DNA of 64,000 bases from Bog-473 sp963755495 (lineage in GTDB: Bacteria > Actinomycetota > Acidimicrobiia > Acidimicrobiales > RAAP-2). Each line of letters opens with the position of its first letter. The stretch's first letter is position 1. The notes below the pieces were generated by a model that saw nothing but the letters and a program-made list of their open reading frames with translations, did no database searches and was not told the origin of the DNA. The stretch lies in assembly GCA_963755495.1 (NCBI GenBank), contig CAVWJS010000006.1, forward strand, positions 868,001 through 932,000, read 5' to 3'. Below are positions 26,868 to 35,744 of this stretch, in pieces. The translations under genes were made by a program, and so were the position numbers.

Positions 26868-27715
26868 TCGAATCCCCGACCATCTTTGATGTCGAGGACC
26901 GCCTGACCCGTCCCCCGCGGCCCTGGTCCGCCGTGCACCTGCGCAACATCGCCTGGTGGCGGGGGATCGTGCTGGGGATCACCGGCGCCTTCTTCCTGAT
27001 CCCGCTCTTCGCCGCCCTGCGCTTCTCACTGGAGAATTTCGCCGGAGGCTTCACCTTCTCCGCCTTCACGGCCATACCGAGCCAGGCTGGCTTCACGGCC
27101 GCCCTGAGCCTGTCCGTGCGCCTGGCCGCGGTGACCACCGCCATCACGCTGGGGCTGATGGTGCCGACGTCGGTCTATGTCCACCTGCGCCTGCCCCGCC
27201 TGCGGCCGATCTTCGACAGCATCACGATCGTCCCCATCGTGATCCCGCCCATTGTCCTCATCGTCGGCGTGTTGCAGGTGGCGCCTGAGTTCCTGAAGAG
27301 CACCCCCTACCTGCTGGCGCTCGAGTACACCGTCCTCGCCATGCCCTTCGTCTATCGCTCCCTCGACGCGGGTCTGCGGGCCATCGACCTCAAGACCCTG
27401 GTGGAGGCCTCCCGATCGCTCGGCGGCGGATGGCGCTCGACCCTGTGGCGTGTCATCGTCCCCAACCTGCGGACCGGCATCCTCTCGGCCACGGTGCTGA
27501 CCATCGCTCTGGTCCTGGGCGAGTTCACCATGGCCAGCCTGGACCTCTACCAGACGGTACCCGTGTGGATCTACAACTTCGCCCAGGATGACGGGCATGT
27601 CTCCACCGCGGTCTCGCTGTTGTCGCTGGTGGTCACCTGGCTGGTTCTGATGGTGATCTCGTCGTTCGATCTCCGGCGCATCCGCCGGATGGCCCAGATC
27701 CGAAAGGACGCCTGA
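26855..27715 (+). CDS. ABC transporter permease 2 (phosphonate-type candidate)
   Basis: Second membrane subunit, 286 residues with about six hydrophobic segments (for example GIVLGITGAFFLIPLFAALR and VVTWLVLMVISSF). The EAA loop is EASRSLGGGWRSTLWRVIVP. The start is TTG 26855, preceded by the strong AGGAGGGGG (26841-26849), and overlaps permease 1 by 13 bases. It resembles PotC/PhnV-type permeases. It presumably pairs with permease 1 as a heterodimer. Confidence 0.87.
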   Translation: MVALVESPTIFDVEDRLTRPPRPWSAVHLRNIAWWRGIVLGITGAFFLIPLFAALRFSLENFAGGFTFSAFTAIPSQAGFTAALSLSVRLAAVTTAITLGLMVPTSVYVHLRLPRLRPIFDSITIVPIVIPPIVLIVGVLQVAPEFLKSTPYLLALEYTVLAMPFVYRSLDAGLRAIDLKTLVEASRSLGGGWRSTLWRVIVPNLRTGILSATVLTIALVLGEFTMASLDLYQTVPVWIYNFAQDDGHVSTAVSLLSLVVTWLVLMVISSFDLRRIRRMAQIRKDA

Positions 27716-27717
27716 TC

Positions 27718-28851
27718 ATGACCACGGCCACGACCCAGCACGCCGGCGCCACCGTCGAGCTCACGGGCCTTCGCCGTCGCTTTGGCGCCACGCAGGCGCT
27801 CGACGGATTCAGCCTGACCCTGCAGCCGGGGGAACTGGTGGCCCTCCTCGGACCGTCGGGCTGTGGCAAGACCACCGCCCTGCGGGTCCTGGCCGGCTTT
27901 GAAACCGTCGACTCGGGCCGGATCCTGGTCAACGGAGTGGACCAGTCCCGCATCCCGGCCCAAAGGCGCGACATGGGCATGGTCTTCCAGAGCTACAGCC
28001 TCTTCCCCAACATGACGGCTCTGGACAACGTGGCGTTCGGGTTGCGCATGCGCAAGGTGGCGAACCATACCCGCCGGACCCGAGCCCTCGAGCAGCTCGA
28101 CCTGGTGGGGCTGGCTTCCGAGGCCGACAAGTACCCCCATCAGATGTCCGGCGGCCAACAACAGCGGGTGGCTTTGGCGCGTGCCCTGGCGATCGAGCCA
28201 CGGGTGCTCTTGCTCGATGAGCCATTGTCCGCCCTCGACGCCAAGGTCCGTGTGCAATTGCGCGAGCAGATCCGCGTCCTGCAGACGCGGCTCAAGATCA
28301 CCACCCTTTTCGTGACCCATGACCAGGAGGAAGCGCTCTCCATGGCCGACCGGGTCTGCGTGATGCGATCCGGACGGATCGAGCAGGTGGACACACCGTC
28401 AACGCTCTACGCTGCGCCGGCCACGGCCTTCGTGGCCGAGTTCGTGGGCACCATGAATCGGATCCCGGGCGTCACCGAGCAAGGCCGGGTCAGCCTGCTG
28501 GGGACCACGGCCGACATCCGGACCGGGGCCGACAGTCCCGTCGACATCCGGCCGTCGGGCACCGATGTCGACGTGCTCGTTCGGCCCGAGGGATTGCGGG
28601 TCGTCCCGTCCCCCCACGGCCGCGGGCTGGTGATGACAACGACGTTCCTGGGTTCGGTGACGCGGTTGGGCGTTCTGCTCGATGAAGATGTGATGGTCTA
28701 CGTCGATCAGCCGAATTCGGCTGCGCCGATCCCGGTCGGCACCGCGGCGGAGGTCACCCTGACCGAACGTGACGTGATGATCTCTGATCGGACGTCGATC
28801 GGCACGGCCCAGTTAGCCGAGGAGCACGAGCTGACCGCTTCGGAGGGCTGA
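27718..28851 (+). CDS. ABC transporter ATP-binding protein (phosphonate-type candidate)
   Basis: Nucleotide-binding subunit, 377 residues. Walker A is GPSGCGKTTALRVL, the Q-loop region is GMVFQSYSLFPNMT, the signature is MSGGQQQRVALARAL, Walker B is RVLLLDEPLSALD, and the H-loop is FVTHDQEEAL. A C-terminal TOBE-like regulatory domain follows (VDVLVRPEGLRV). This is the PotA/FbpC/PhnT type. It starts two bases after permease 2 and completes a binding-protein importer of four subunits. Confidence 0.92.
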   Translation: MTTATTQHAGATVELTGLRRRFGATQALDGFSLTLQPGELVALLGPSGCGKTTALRVLAGFETVDSGRILVNGVDQSRIPAQRRDMGMVFQSYSLFPNMTALDNVAFGLRMRKVANHTRRTRALEQLDLVGLASEADKYPHQMSGGQQQRVALARALAIEPRVLLLDEPLSALDAKVRVQLREQIRVLQTRLKITTLFVTHDQEEALSMADRVCVMRSGRIEQVDTPSTLYAAPATAFVAEFVGTMNRIPGVTEQGRVSLLGTTADIRTGADSPVDIRPSGTDVDVLVRPEGLRVVPSPHGRGLVMTTTFLGSVTRLGVLLDEDVMVYVDQPNSAAPIPVGTAAEVTLTERDVMISDRTSIGTAQLAEEHELTASEG

Positions 28852-28874
28852 TCCTGGCAGACTGTGGGTGGAAC

Positions 28875-29906
28875 GTGTTCGACGATCAGATCGGAAGCTC
28901 AACCATGGACGCTCCGCCGGACCGTGAGTTCATGGATCGAGCCATCGCCGCCGGTGATTCGGTTCGAGGGACGACTGCGCCTAATCCCTGGGTGGGCTGC
29001 GTGGTCGTGTCCGGCCTCGACCCCGCCCAGATCTTCGAAGGAGCAACCGCTCCCCCCGGTGGCCCCCATGCCGAAGTCACCGCGTTGGCCCAGGCAGGCA
29101 AGCTCCACGCCCGGGGGGCGACCCTCTTCACCACGCTCGAGCCCTGCGCCCACCATGGACGGACGCCACCCTGCACCGATGCGATCATTGCGGCCGGAGT
29201 GAGACGGGTGGTCGTCGCCGTCGAAGACCCGGACCCGCAGGTGGCGGGCAAAGGAGTGGCTGCGCTGCGTGCGGCCGGCATTGAAGTGAGCGTAGGGACG
29301 GCGGCGGCCGAAGCCACCGAGCAACTGGCGCCCTACCTCAAGCATCGAACGACTGGCCGGCCCTGGGTCATCTTGAAGATGGCCGCCAGCCTCGATGGGC
29401 GCACCGCCGCACCGGACGGCACCAGCCGCTGGATCACCGGAGAGGAGGCCCGGCGCGACGCTCATCGCCTGCGGGCCCGTTCGGATGCGATTCTGGTGGG
29501 TGCGGGCACCGTCCGGGCGGACGATCCCGAGCTGACGGTCCGCCTAGGCGAAGGGCAACCCCCCACGCAGCCGCTGCGGGTCGTCCTCGGGGCTGCCCCG
29601 CCAGGGGCGAAGATCCTGCCTGCCCTCGAGCTTTCCGGTCCACTGAGCGACGTGCTGACCGAGTTGGGACAGCGCGGCGTGCTCCAACTGCTGGTCGAGG
29701 GGGGTGCCTCCGTGGCGCACGACTTCCATGCGGCGGGACTGGTTGACCGATATGTGCTGTATCTCGCGCCGTTGCTGTTTGGTGGCGATGATGCCCGGCC
29801 GCTTTTCGCGGGGACCGGAGCTGGCACAATTGGGGACGTGTGGCGAGGAAAGTTGGTTTCCGTGGAACGACTGGGAGTGGATCTTCGAGTGGAGGTTGCA
29901 GCCTGA
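28875..29906 (+). CDS. ribD: Bifunctional riboflavin deaminase/reductase RibD
   Basis: Second and third steps of riboflavin synthesis. The deaminase zinc motifs are GGPHAEVTAL and EPCAHHGRTPPC. The reductase domain begins WVILKMAASLDGRTAAPDG and includes ARRDAHRLRARSDAILVGAG and LLVEGGASVAHDF. The frame opens at GTG 28875. ATG 28905 (MDAPPDREFMDRAIAAG) is equally plausible. No FMN riboswitch fits in the 23-bp gap upstream. The stop overlaps ribBA (TGATG). Confidence 0.94.
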   Translation: MFDDQIGSSTMDAPPDREFMDRAIAAGDSVRGTTAPNPWVGCVVVSGLDPAQIFEGATAPPGGPHAEVTALAQAGKLHARGATLFTTLEPCAHHGRTPPCTDAIIAAGVRRVVVAVEDPDPQVAGKGVAALRAAGIEVSVGTAAAEATEQLAPYLKHRTTGRPWVILKMAASLDGRTAAPDGTSRWITGEEARRDAHRLRARSDAILVGAGTVRADDPELTVRLGEGQPPTQPLRVVLGAAPPGAKILPALELSGPLSDVLTELGQRGVLQLLVEGGASVAHDFHAAGLVDRYVLYLAPLLFGGDDARPLFAGTGAGTIGDVWRGKLVSVERLGVDLRVEVAA

Positions 29907-31126
29907 TGGGATTCTCAGAGGTCCAGGAGGCGATCGATGCCATCGGGCGTCTCGGCATGGTCGTCGTGGTGGACGACGAAGACCGGGAGAACGAGGGCGA
30001 CCTGGTGATGGCGGCCGAAGCGGCCACGGCGGACAACATCGCATTCTTCCTGGCCCACACCTCCGGGGTGATCTGCGTGCCGCTGCTGTCTGAGCGAGCC
30101 GATGCGTTGGAACTGCCGCTCATGGTGACTGCGAACACCGAGGCGCAACGGACCGCATTCACCGTGAGCGTCGACTACGGGCTTGGGACCACGACCGGTA
30201 TCTCGGCCACTGACCGCGCCGCGACCATTGGCGCGCTGATCGATCCCGCCACCCGCCCCCGTGACTTGAACCGGCCCGGGCATATCTTTCCGTTGCGCTA
30301 TCGGACGGGGGGCGTGCTCAAGCGGGCTGGGCATACCGAGGCGACCGTCGACCTCAGCCGGGCCGCCGGACTCTCGGCGGCAGGCGTGCTGTGCGAGATC
30401 GTGACCGAGGACAAGTCCGAGATGGCCCGCCTGCCCGAATTGGAGCGGTTCGCCAAGAAGCACGATCTGCCCATTATTTCGATTGCCGACCTGATCCGGT
30501 ACCGCCGGCGGAACGAGAAGCTGGTGCGGCTCGTCTCCGAGGCGCGGATCCCGGCGGCCGAGGGCGAGTTCCGGGCGTACGTGTACGAGTCCGTGTTGGA
30601 CGGCGAGCAGCATCTTGCCCTCGTGAAGGGTGACGTCGCCGGCCACGAGGACGTGCTCGTCCGCGTCCACTCCGAATGCTTGACCGGAGATGTGTTCGGA
30701 TCGCTCCGGTGTGATTGCGGACCGCAGCTACGGGCCTCGTTGGATCGAATCGAGGCCGAGGGGCGGGGCGTGCTGATCTACCTCCGGGGCCATGAGGGGC
30801 GCGGCATCGGCCTCGGCCACAAGATCCGGGCTTACCAATTGCAGGAGCAGGGGCACGACACCGTCGACGCCAATCTGCAACAAGGTCTGCCGGTGGACAG
30901 CCGTGAATACGGCATCGGTGCCCAGATGTTGGTGGACCTCGGGGTGACCACTATGCGCCTCATGACTAACAATCCGGCGAAGTACGGCGGTCTCGAAGGA
31001 TTCGGCCTCGATATCACGGAGCGCGTCCCGCTGCAGTTGTCGTCGAATCCGGAGAACATCGCGTACTTGCGCACGAAGCGCGAGCGCATGGGTCACATTT
31101 TGCACGGCCTCGACGACGTTCTCTGA
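29906..31126 (+). CDS. ribBA: Bifunctional DHBP synthase / GTP cyclohydrolase II
   Basis: Supplies both riboflavin precursors. The RibB half contains the acidic loop VDDEDRENEGDLVMAAE and FTVSVDYGLGTTTGISATDR. The RibA half has the zinc motif CLTGDVFGSLRCDCGPQL, then GVLIYLRGHEGRGIGLGHKI and REYGIGAQMLVDLGV with the NNP motif in TNNPAKYGGL. The intact 406 residues are normal. The C-terminus has a full cyclohydrolase active site, so both activities are expected. Confidence 0.97.
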   Translation: MGFSEVQEAIDAIGRLGMVVVVDDEDRENEGDLVMAAEAATADNIAFFLAHTSGVICVPLLSERADALELPLMVTANTEAQRTAFTVSVDYGLGTTTGISATDRAATIGALIDPATRPRDLNRPGHIFPLRYRTGGVLKRAGHTEATVDLSRAAGLSAAGVLCEIVTEDKSEMARLPELERFAKKHDLPIISIADLIRYRRRNEKLVRLVSEARIPAAEGEFRAYVYESVLDGEQHLALVKGDVAGHEDVLVRVHSECLTGDVFGSLRCDCGPQLRASLDRIEAEGRGVLIYLRGHEGRGIGLGHKIRAYQLQEQGHDTVDANLQQGLPVDSREYGIGAQMLVDLGVTTMRLMTNNPAKYGGLEGFGLDITERVPLQLSSNPENIAYLRTKRERMGHILHGLDDVL

Positions 31127-31662
31127 TGGCCGGAGCAGATCTGCTGCCTCTTCCCGAGGGAGCCATCGACGAGGTGGCGTCACGTGTCGGGGGTTCGCTG
31201 CGGGGCGACCATAACGGGACCGGCCTACGTTTCGGAATCGCGTGCGCGCTGTTCAACGGTGGCATCTCGCTGCGGTTGCTGAATGGTGCGCTCGGTGCCC
31301 TGGCCGAATCAGGAACCGAGCGCAATGACGTGACGGTGGCGTGGGCACCCGGCTCCTTCGAGCTCCCGCTCGTGGCCCGGGCTTTCGCGGCGGCCGGCAA
31401 GGTGGACGCGGTGCTGTGTTTCGGTGCCGTCGTAAGAGGCGAGACGGGTCACTATGACTTCGTGGCGGGCGAGTGCGCCTCGGGAATTCAGCAGGTGCAA
31501 CTCTCGACCGGAGTGCCCGTCATTTTCGGCGTGCTGACGACCGAGACCTTGGAGCAGGCGCTGGCACGATCGGAGCCGGGCGACGAGGGCAACAAGGGGC
31601 GCGAAGCCGCGTTGACGGGAATTGAGATGGTGCGGTTGTTGCGAACCGCGCCTCTCGCGTAA
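31126..31662 (+). CDS. ribH: 6,7-dimethyl-8-ribityllumazine synthase
   Basis: Condenses the two RibBA/RibD products to lumazine. 178 residues. Motifs: FGIACALFNGGISLRLLNGA, VAWAPGSFELPLVARAF, CFGAVVRGETGHYDFVAGEC, and GVLTTETLEQAL with NKGREAAL at the C-terminus. An N-terminal extension of about 20 residues precedes the fold. The start overlaps the ribBA stop. The convergent HNH gene ends only 4 bases away. The final enzyme, riboflavin synthase (ribE), is not in this cluster. Confidence 0.95.
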   Translation: MAGADLLPLPEGAIDEVASRVGGSLRGDHNGTGLRFGIACALFNGGISLRLLNGALGALAESGTERNDVTVAWAPGSFELPLVARAFAAAGKVDAVLCFGAVVRGETGHYDFVAGECASGIQQVQLSTGVPVIFGVLTTETLEQALARSEPGDEGNKGREAALTGIEMVRLLRTAPLA

Positions 31663-31666
31663 GCGC

Positions 31667-32978
31667 TCACGTCCGCATGGGATTGTTCCGGGCAGTGGCC
31701 ACCTTGCGGGCTCGTGAGATGGCGCCGGCGCTCTTAGGACGGGCCGGAGCGACCCACTTCCAGTTGCCGGGCTCACCTCCGATCGTCCACCCGCTGTGTG
31801 TCTTGAGGGCATGGTGCTCGGGGCACAGGCGTACCAAATTGTCGAGCTCTGCCAGCCCACCGTCTTTGTAATCCACGTGGACGTGATCACGTTCGAGCCC
31901 TTTGCGCTTACCGCAATGCCCGGCGCAACACGCTCGGTCGCGAACGATCAGCGCTGCGTCGATGCACGTGGCAATGTCACGGGTGGACTTGGTCACCGTC
32001 TTGATGTCGAAGCCCTCTTTGATCAGGTAGCGCAATCCGCCCTCAGTCAGGAGCTCAGTCGCGGCGGCGACCGATATCGGACCGATGCCTTCGATTTCAC
32101 ACAGCTCGTCGCCCTGGGTGGTTCCCCGGCGGAGGGCCTCGGCGTCGATCAAGATCAAGGTCTCGACGCGGGACCCTCGCCCCGAACCGCCCGACGAACC
32201 CGCCATGAGATCGATGAATGCATCGACCCGGTGCGCTTCGAGAGACGCCCCGTCCTTGGACCCCGCAGCCTTCCAGCGCTCCTTGGCCGCCGCCTCGAGC
32301 GCGGGGAAGACCCGGGCCCACTCGACCTCGTCGCAAAGGAACTCGCCCCGGACCCCTCCCTCAGGGCTCTGGTGCCAACGAAAGTGGCGACGCGTGTGGA
32401 CCCTGGCCCTTCGCGTGCGCTCGGTCTCGCGTCTGACGTTGCGCCGCCCGCAGGCGCGACGCGGCATCGCTCATCTCCTGGTGGCTGGCCCCACTCTGCG
32501 CGAGGTGCAACAACGTGGCCGCGGCGCCCCTGACTTCAGCGGTGGTCTTGGCCACCAAGTTGAGCTGGTCGGTCGACAGATCTCCGGCGTGAAGAGCCTC
32601 CGTGAGCGCAGGGGTCACGGCAGCACGCTCAGCCGACGCGAGCCGGCCTTTCGCGGCTCCGGTCGAAGAGCCTGCGAGCGCGCCCAGCCACTGCTGAGCC
32701 GACCCGTGCCCATCCTTGGTGTACGAGCCCGTCGCCACCACGACAGGGGTGAACAGCGCAACTCCCGACCCGGCCATCCGCTCGATCTCGGCGAAACGGG
32801 CCACGATCAACCGTGCTTCGTCCCCTGAGGATCGTCCCGGCGCCGCAGCCCGGACGGCCTGGCGGAGGGAATCGGCGACCTCATCGAGCTCGGCCAGCAG
32901 CGCGGATGGACTCGTCCGGGCGGATGGACTCGCGGGGGCGGATGGACTCGTGGAGTATGCCGGGGGTGCTGAAACCAC
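31667..32978 (-). CDS. DUF222/13E12-type HNH endonuclease, frameshifted
   Basis: Actinobacterial repeat-family protein with a C-terminal HNH nuclease domain. The N-terminal DUF222-like helical part includes ARFAEIERMAGSGVALFTPV and DLSTDQLNLVAKTTAEVRGA. A frameshift near 32400 separates it from the rest. The HNH region reads CCAGHCGKRKGLERDHVHV, then LDNLVRLCPEHHALKTHSGW. I place the start at GTG 32978 because TACGAT lies six bases upstream (leaderless geometry). An ATG at 33035 is the alternative. An 18-bp-period repeat encodes the SPSA-like N-terminal stretch. Such genes are often multicopy; function unknown. Confidence 0.72.
32902..32950 (+). repeat. 18-bp-period tandem repeat in the HNH gene
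   Basis: GCGGATGGACTCG occurs three times, at 32902, 32920 and 32938. It encodes the Ser/Pro/Ala-rich N-terminal segment of the minus-strand HNH protein, in frame. Confidence 0.85.
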
Positions 32979-32984
32979 ACTGGA

Positions 32985-32990
32985 ATCGTA
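32985..32990 (-). promoter_or_regulatory. -10 element for leaderless HNH transcript
   Basis: Read on the minus strand, TACGAT is followed by six bases and GTG (32978), in frame with the HNH protein. This is the reason for choosing that start. Confidence 0.4.
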
Positions 32991-33100
32991 GAAAAGGGGT
33001 GTGACACATTCGGCCCACACGGCGAAACTCGCCATTCACACCACGGACACGGGCCGGATACCTCGCTTCCATAGCATTCGAGGGTGATGGGACGGAAGGG

Positions 33101-34093
33101 ATGACGATTCCGTCGGAACCAGAGACCGACAAGTCGATCGATCCCGCAGCTATCCGATTCCGACCAGGCAAGCGCCACGAAGGCGGCCATGCCGTCCAGT
33201 TCTCCACTATTCACGGCTACCGCCGCGCCTACGTGAGAGCGGGTACGGGGCCGCCGTTGCTCCTTATCCACGGGCTCGGCGACAGTTCGGACACATGGCG
33301 CCCTGTTCTCGATCAGCTGGCCCAACGCCACACGGTCCTTGCGCCCGATCTGCTCGGTCATGGCCGGTCGGAGAAGCCACGCGCCGACTACTCCATCGCG
33401 GCGTACGCCAATGGCATGCGCGATCTGCTCAGCGTGTTGGAGATCGACCGGGTCACGGTGATCGGCCACTCGTTGGGCGGGGGAATAGCTGCGCAGTTCG
33501 CATATCAGTTTCCCGAACGTTGCGAGCGGTTGGTGCTCGTGGACAGTGGCGGCGTCGGGAAGTCCGTGAGCCCGGTTCTCCGACTGGCGGCTGTCCCGGG
33601 GGTCGAGGCCATGATGCCCCTCTTTGGCCTACCTCCGGTGCGAGCGGTCGGTCGTATCGCGGCCGGCGCCCTGCGGAGGTTCTCCCCCGTGCGGGGCCGC
33701 GACGCCGAGGAGCTGCTCGCCGTCTTCGATGCGCTCCCCGACACCGCAGCCCGGCGGGCCATTCTCCGCACGCTGCGATCCGGAGTGGATTGGCGGGGCC
33801 AGGTGATCACGATGCTGGACCGCGCGTATCTTGCTGAGGGCCTTCCCACGCTGCTGGTGTGGGGCCGCCACGATGCGGTCATCCCTCTCGCCCACGGCCG
33901 AATGGCCCATGCCGCCATGCCTGGTAGCGAGTTGGAAATATTCGACGATGCCGGACATTTTCCTCATCATGGCGACCCGGAACGATTCGCCGCCATCGTG
34001 TCCGATTTCATCCGTCGCACGAAGCCCGCCCTGTTCGATCAAGAGGAGTGGCGCCGCCGCCTCCGCACCGGTCCGGTCACGGGTCTGCGATGA
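33101..34093 (+). CDS. Alpha/beta-fold hydrolase
   Basis: A 330-residue alpha/beta hydrolase of unknown substrate. Visible are the oxyanion-hole LLLIHGLGDSSDTWRPVLDQ, the nucleophile elbow VIGHSLGGGIAAQFA (Ser), an acid candidate in LLVWGRHDAVIPLAHG, and the catalytic-His segment DDAGHFPHHGDPERF. No signal peptide. TAGCAT (33072-33077) could be the -10, with transcription starting near 33084 and GGAAGGG as ribosome site close to the ATG. Divergent from the HNH gene. Esterase, lipase or dehalogenase roles cannot be separated. Confidence 0.85.
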   Translation: MTIPSEPETDKSIDPAAIRFRPGKRHEGGHAVQFSTIHGYRRAYVRAGTGPPLLLIHGLGDSSDTWRPVLDQLAQRHTVLAPDLLGHGRSEKPRADYSIAAYANGMRDLLSVLEIDRVTVIGHSLGGGIAAQFAYQFPERCERLVLVDSGGVGKSVSPVLRLAAVPGVEAMMPLFGLPPVRAVGRIAAGALRRFSPVRGRDAEELLAVFDALPDTAARRAILRTLRSGVDWRGQVITMLDRAYLAEGLPTLLVWGRHDAVIPLAHGRMAHAAMPGSELEIFDDAGHFPHHGDPERFAAIVSDFIRRTKPALFDQEEWRRRLRTGPVTGLR

Positions 34094-34100
34094 TCTCTAA

Positions 34101-34985
34101 ATGCTTCGCCTGGTCCTGCCCAAAGGCTCGCTCGAGCGCGCCACCATGCAACTCTTCCAAGATGCTGATTTGGCCGTCTCGCGCGCCTCTGACGTCGCGT
34201 ACCGGGCCACGATCGACGACCCGCGGATCGACGACGTTCGAATTCTGCGACCGCAGGAGATCCCGGCTTACGTGGCCGACGGGCTGTTCGACCTGGGCAT
34301 CACCGGACGCGACTGGATCGAAGAGCGGGGGAGCGATGTGGTCTCACTCGGCGAGCTGGCGTACTCCAAGGCCACCAACCAGCCGATCCGCGTGGTCCTC
34401 GCCGTAAAGAGCGACTCGCCGGCAAAGAGTCTGGCGGAGCTAGCGACGTCACCCCGAAAATTGCGCATCAGCACCGAATACCCCGAACTGACGCGCAAGG
34501 TTCTGGCGGGTCACGGTGTTGAAGCGGACATCTCGTTCTCCTACGGCGCCACCGAGGCCAAGGTCCCCGAGATAGCGGATGCCGTCGTTGACATGACCGA
34601 GACCGGCAGTGCGCTGCGGGCGGCCGGCTTGCGCATCATCGAGACGCTTCTGATTTCGCACACCGAGCTCATCGCCAATCCGGCCGCCGCGGCCGATCCG
34701 GTCAAGCGCCACGCCATGGAGCAGATCATGACGCTCCTGCAGGGCACGCTCGAAGCCCGCGGCAAAGTGTTGGTCAAGCTCAACGTTTCAACGGATGGGC
34801 TCGACGGGGTCCTGTCGGTGTTGCCCTCCATGCGGGCTCCGACCATCTCGGAGCTCTCCGGCGGCGGTGCGTTCGCGCTCGAGGCCGTGGTGGCCAAGTC
34901 GGATATCAACATCCTCATCCCGGAACTGCGCGACAAGGGCGCTACCGACATCTTGGAGATCCCGCTCGCCAAGATCGTGCACTGA
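34101..34985 (+). CDS. hisG: ATP phosphoribosyltransferase, long form
   Basis: First step of histidine synthesis, feedback-inhibited by histidine. 294 residues is the long HisG form with its own regulatory domain, so no HisZ is needed. The N-terminus is MLRLVLPKGSLERATMQLFQ. The ADGLFDLGITGRDWIEE, RISTEYPELTRK and AVVDMTETGSALRAAGLRII (PRPP region) motifs are present. The C-terminal regulatory part includes NILIPELRDKGATDILEIPL. No other his genes are in this window. It lies 7 bases after the hydrolase gene. Confidence 0.96.
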   Translation: MLRLVLPKGSLERATMQLFQDADLAVSRASDVAYRATIDDPRIDDVRILRPQEIPAYVADGLFDLGITGRDWIEERGSDVVSLGELAYSKATNQPIRVVLAVKSDSPAKSLAELATSPRKLRISTEYPELTRKVLAGHGVEADISFSYGATEAKVPEIADAVVDMTETGSALRAAGLRIIETLLISHTELIANPAAAADPVKRHAMEQIMTLLQGTLEARGKVLVKLNVSTDGLDGVLSVLPSMRAPTISELSGGGAFALEAVVAKSDINILIPELRDKGATDILEIPLAKIVH

Positions 34986-34999
34986 GCTCAATCACTTCT

Positions 35000-35245
35000 T
35001 TGTCTGGCCCCGTTCCCCCCGTTCGACCCTTCTTTGGGCGGGTCACCTCATTTGACCCTCAACGGGGCTTGGGGACGGTCACCGATTTGGCGGGCCTCAC
35101 ATTCGACTTCCACGCCACCGCCATCCTCAATGGATCCCGCCAGATCGCCCCGGGTACCGAGGTCAGCTTCATGGTGGCGCCGGGACACCGAGGTCGTTAC
35201 GAGGCGCGTACCATCGACCCGCTTGGCGGCTCCGGCGCGGGATGA
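35000..35245 (+). CDS. Cold-shock-domain-like small protein
   Basis: An 81-residue protein with a cold-shock-like OB core: FFGRVTSFDPQRGLGTVTDL, then LTFDFHATAILNG, GTEVSFMVAP and RYEARTI. It keeps the G-x-V/V-F/H framework of CSD proteins but not the exact RNP motifs. The start is TTG 35000, 15 bases after hisG, probably translationally coupled. Nucleic-acid binding is inferred from the fold only. Confidence 0.68.
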   Translation: MSGPVPPVRPFFGRVTSFDPQRGLGTVTDLAGLTFDFHATAILNGSRQIAPGTEVSFMVAPGHRGRYEARTIDPLGGSGAG

Positions 35246-35282
35246 TGTTGGCCGACGACAGCGACGACCGATCGGAGGCAGC

Positions 35283-35744
35283 GTGGCCCAGCAAGTGATC
35301 GAACACGAATTGACGGCAAACGCACCCCCGGCCACCGTATTCGGACTGCTCATCGACGGGTCCACCTGGCCGAATTGGTCGCCCGTCGACTCGTTCGAAC
35401 TGGTCCAAAAGGGCGGGGGCGAGCCCGAGGGGGTGGGGGCGACGCGGATTTTCCGCACCGGCCGCATCCAGAGCCGGGAGCGGGTGGTCACGGCGACGCC
35501 GAACGAGACCTTCAGCTACGAGCTGATCTCGGGAGTGGCTGTACGGGACTACAAAGCGGTGGTCCGCCTCGTGCCGGCGGGGGAGGGGACATCCATCCGC
35601 TGGCGCTCGACGTTTCGGCGCAAGGTACCGGCCACGGGCTGGATCTACCGTCGTCAGCTGGGAAAGTTCATCGGCCTGACCATCAGCGGTCTGGCCGCCG
35701 CCGCCGAGAGTGCGGCATTGCTCGATCGTTCCCGACCCAGCTAG
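35283..35744 (+). CDS. SRPBCC/polyketide-cyclase-like protein
   Basis: A 153-residue START/SRPBCC-fold protein. It begins VAQQVIEHELTANAPPATVF and has the WPNWSPVDSFELVQKGGGEP region followed by RETV-like strands (SRERVVTATPNETFSYELIS). Such proteins bind hydrophobic ligands in a helix-grip pocket. No specific function can be assigned. GTG 35283 has GGAGGCAG just upstream. The 3' end overlaps the convergent gene by 4 bases. Confidence 0.72.
   Translation: MAQQVIEHELTANAPPATVFGLLIDGSTWPNWSPVDSFELVQKGGGEPEGVGATRIFRTGRIQSRERVVTATPNETFSYELISGVAVRDYKAVVRLVPAGEGTSIRWRSTFRRKVPATGWIYRRQLGKFIGLTISGLAAAAESAALLDRSRPS

Noticed and set aside
31667..32978. HNH gene as part of a defence island or mobile element
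   Set aside because: DUF222/13E12 HNH proteins are common dispersed actinobacterial genes. No transposase, integrase or direct repeats flank it, and neighbours are housekeeping genes.
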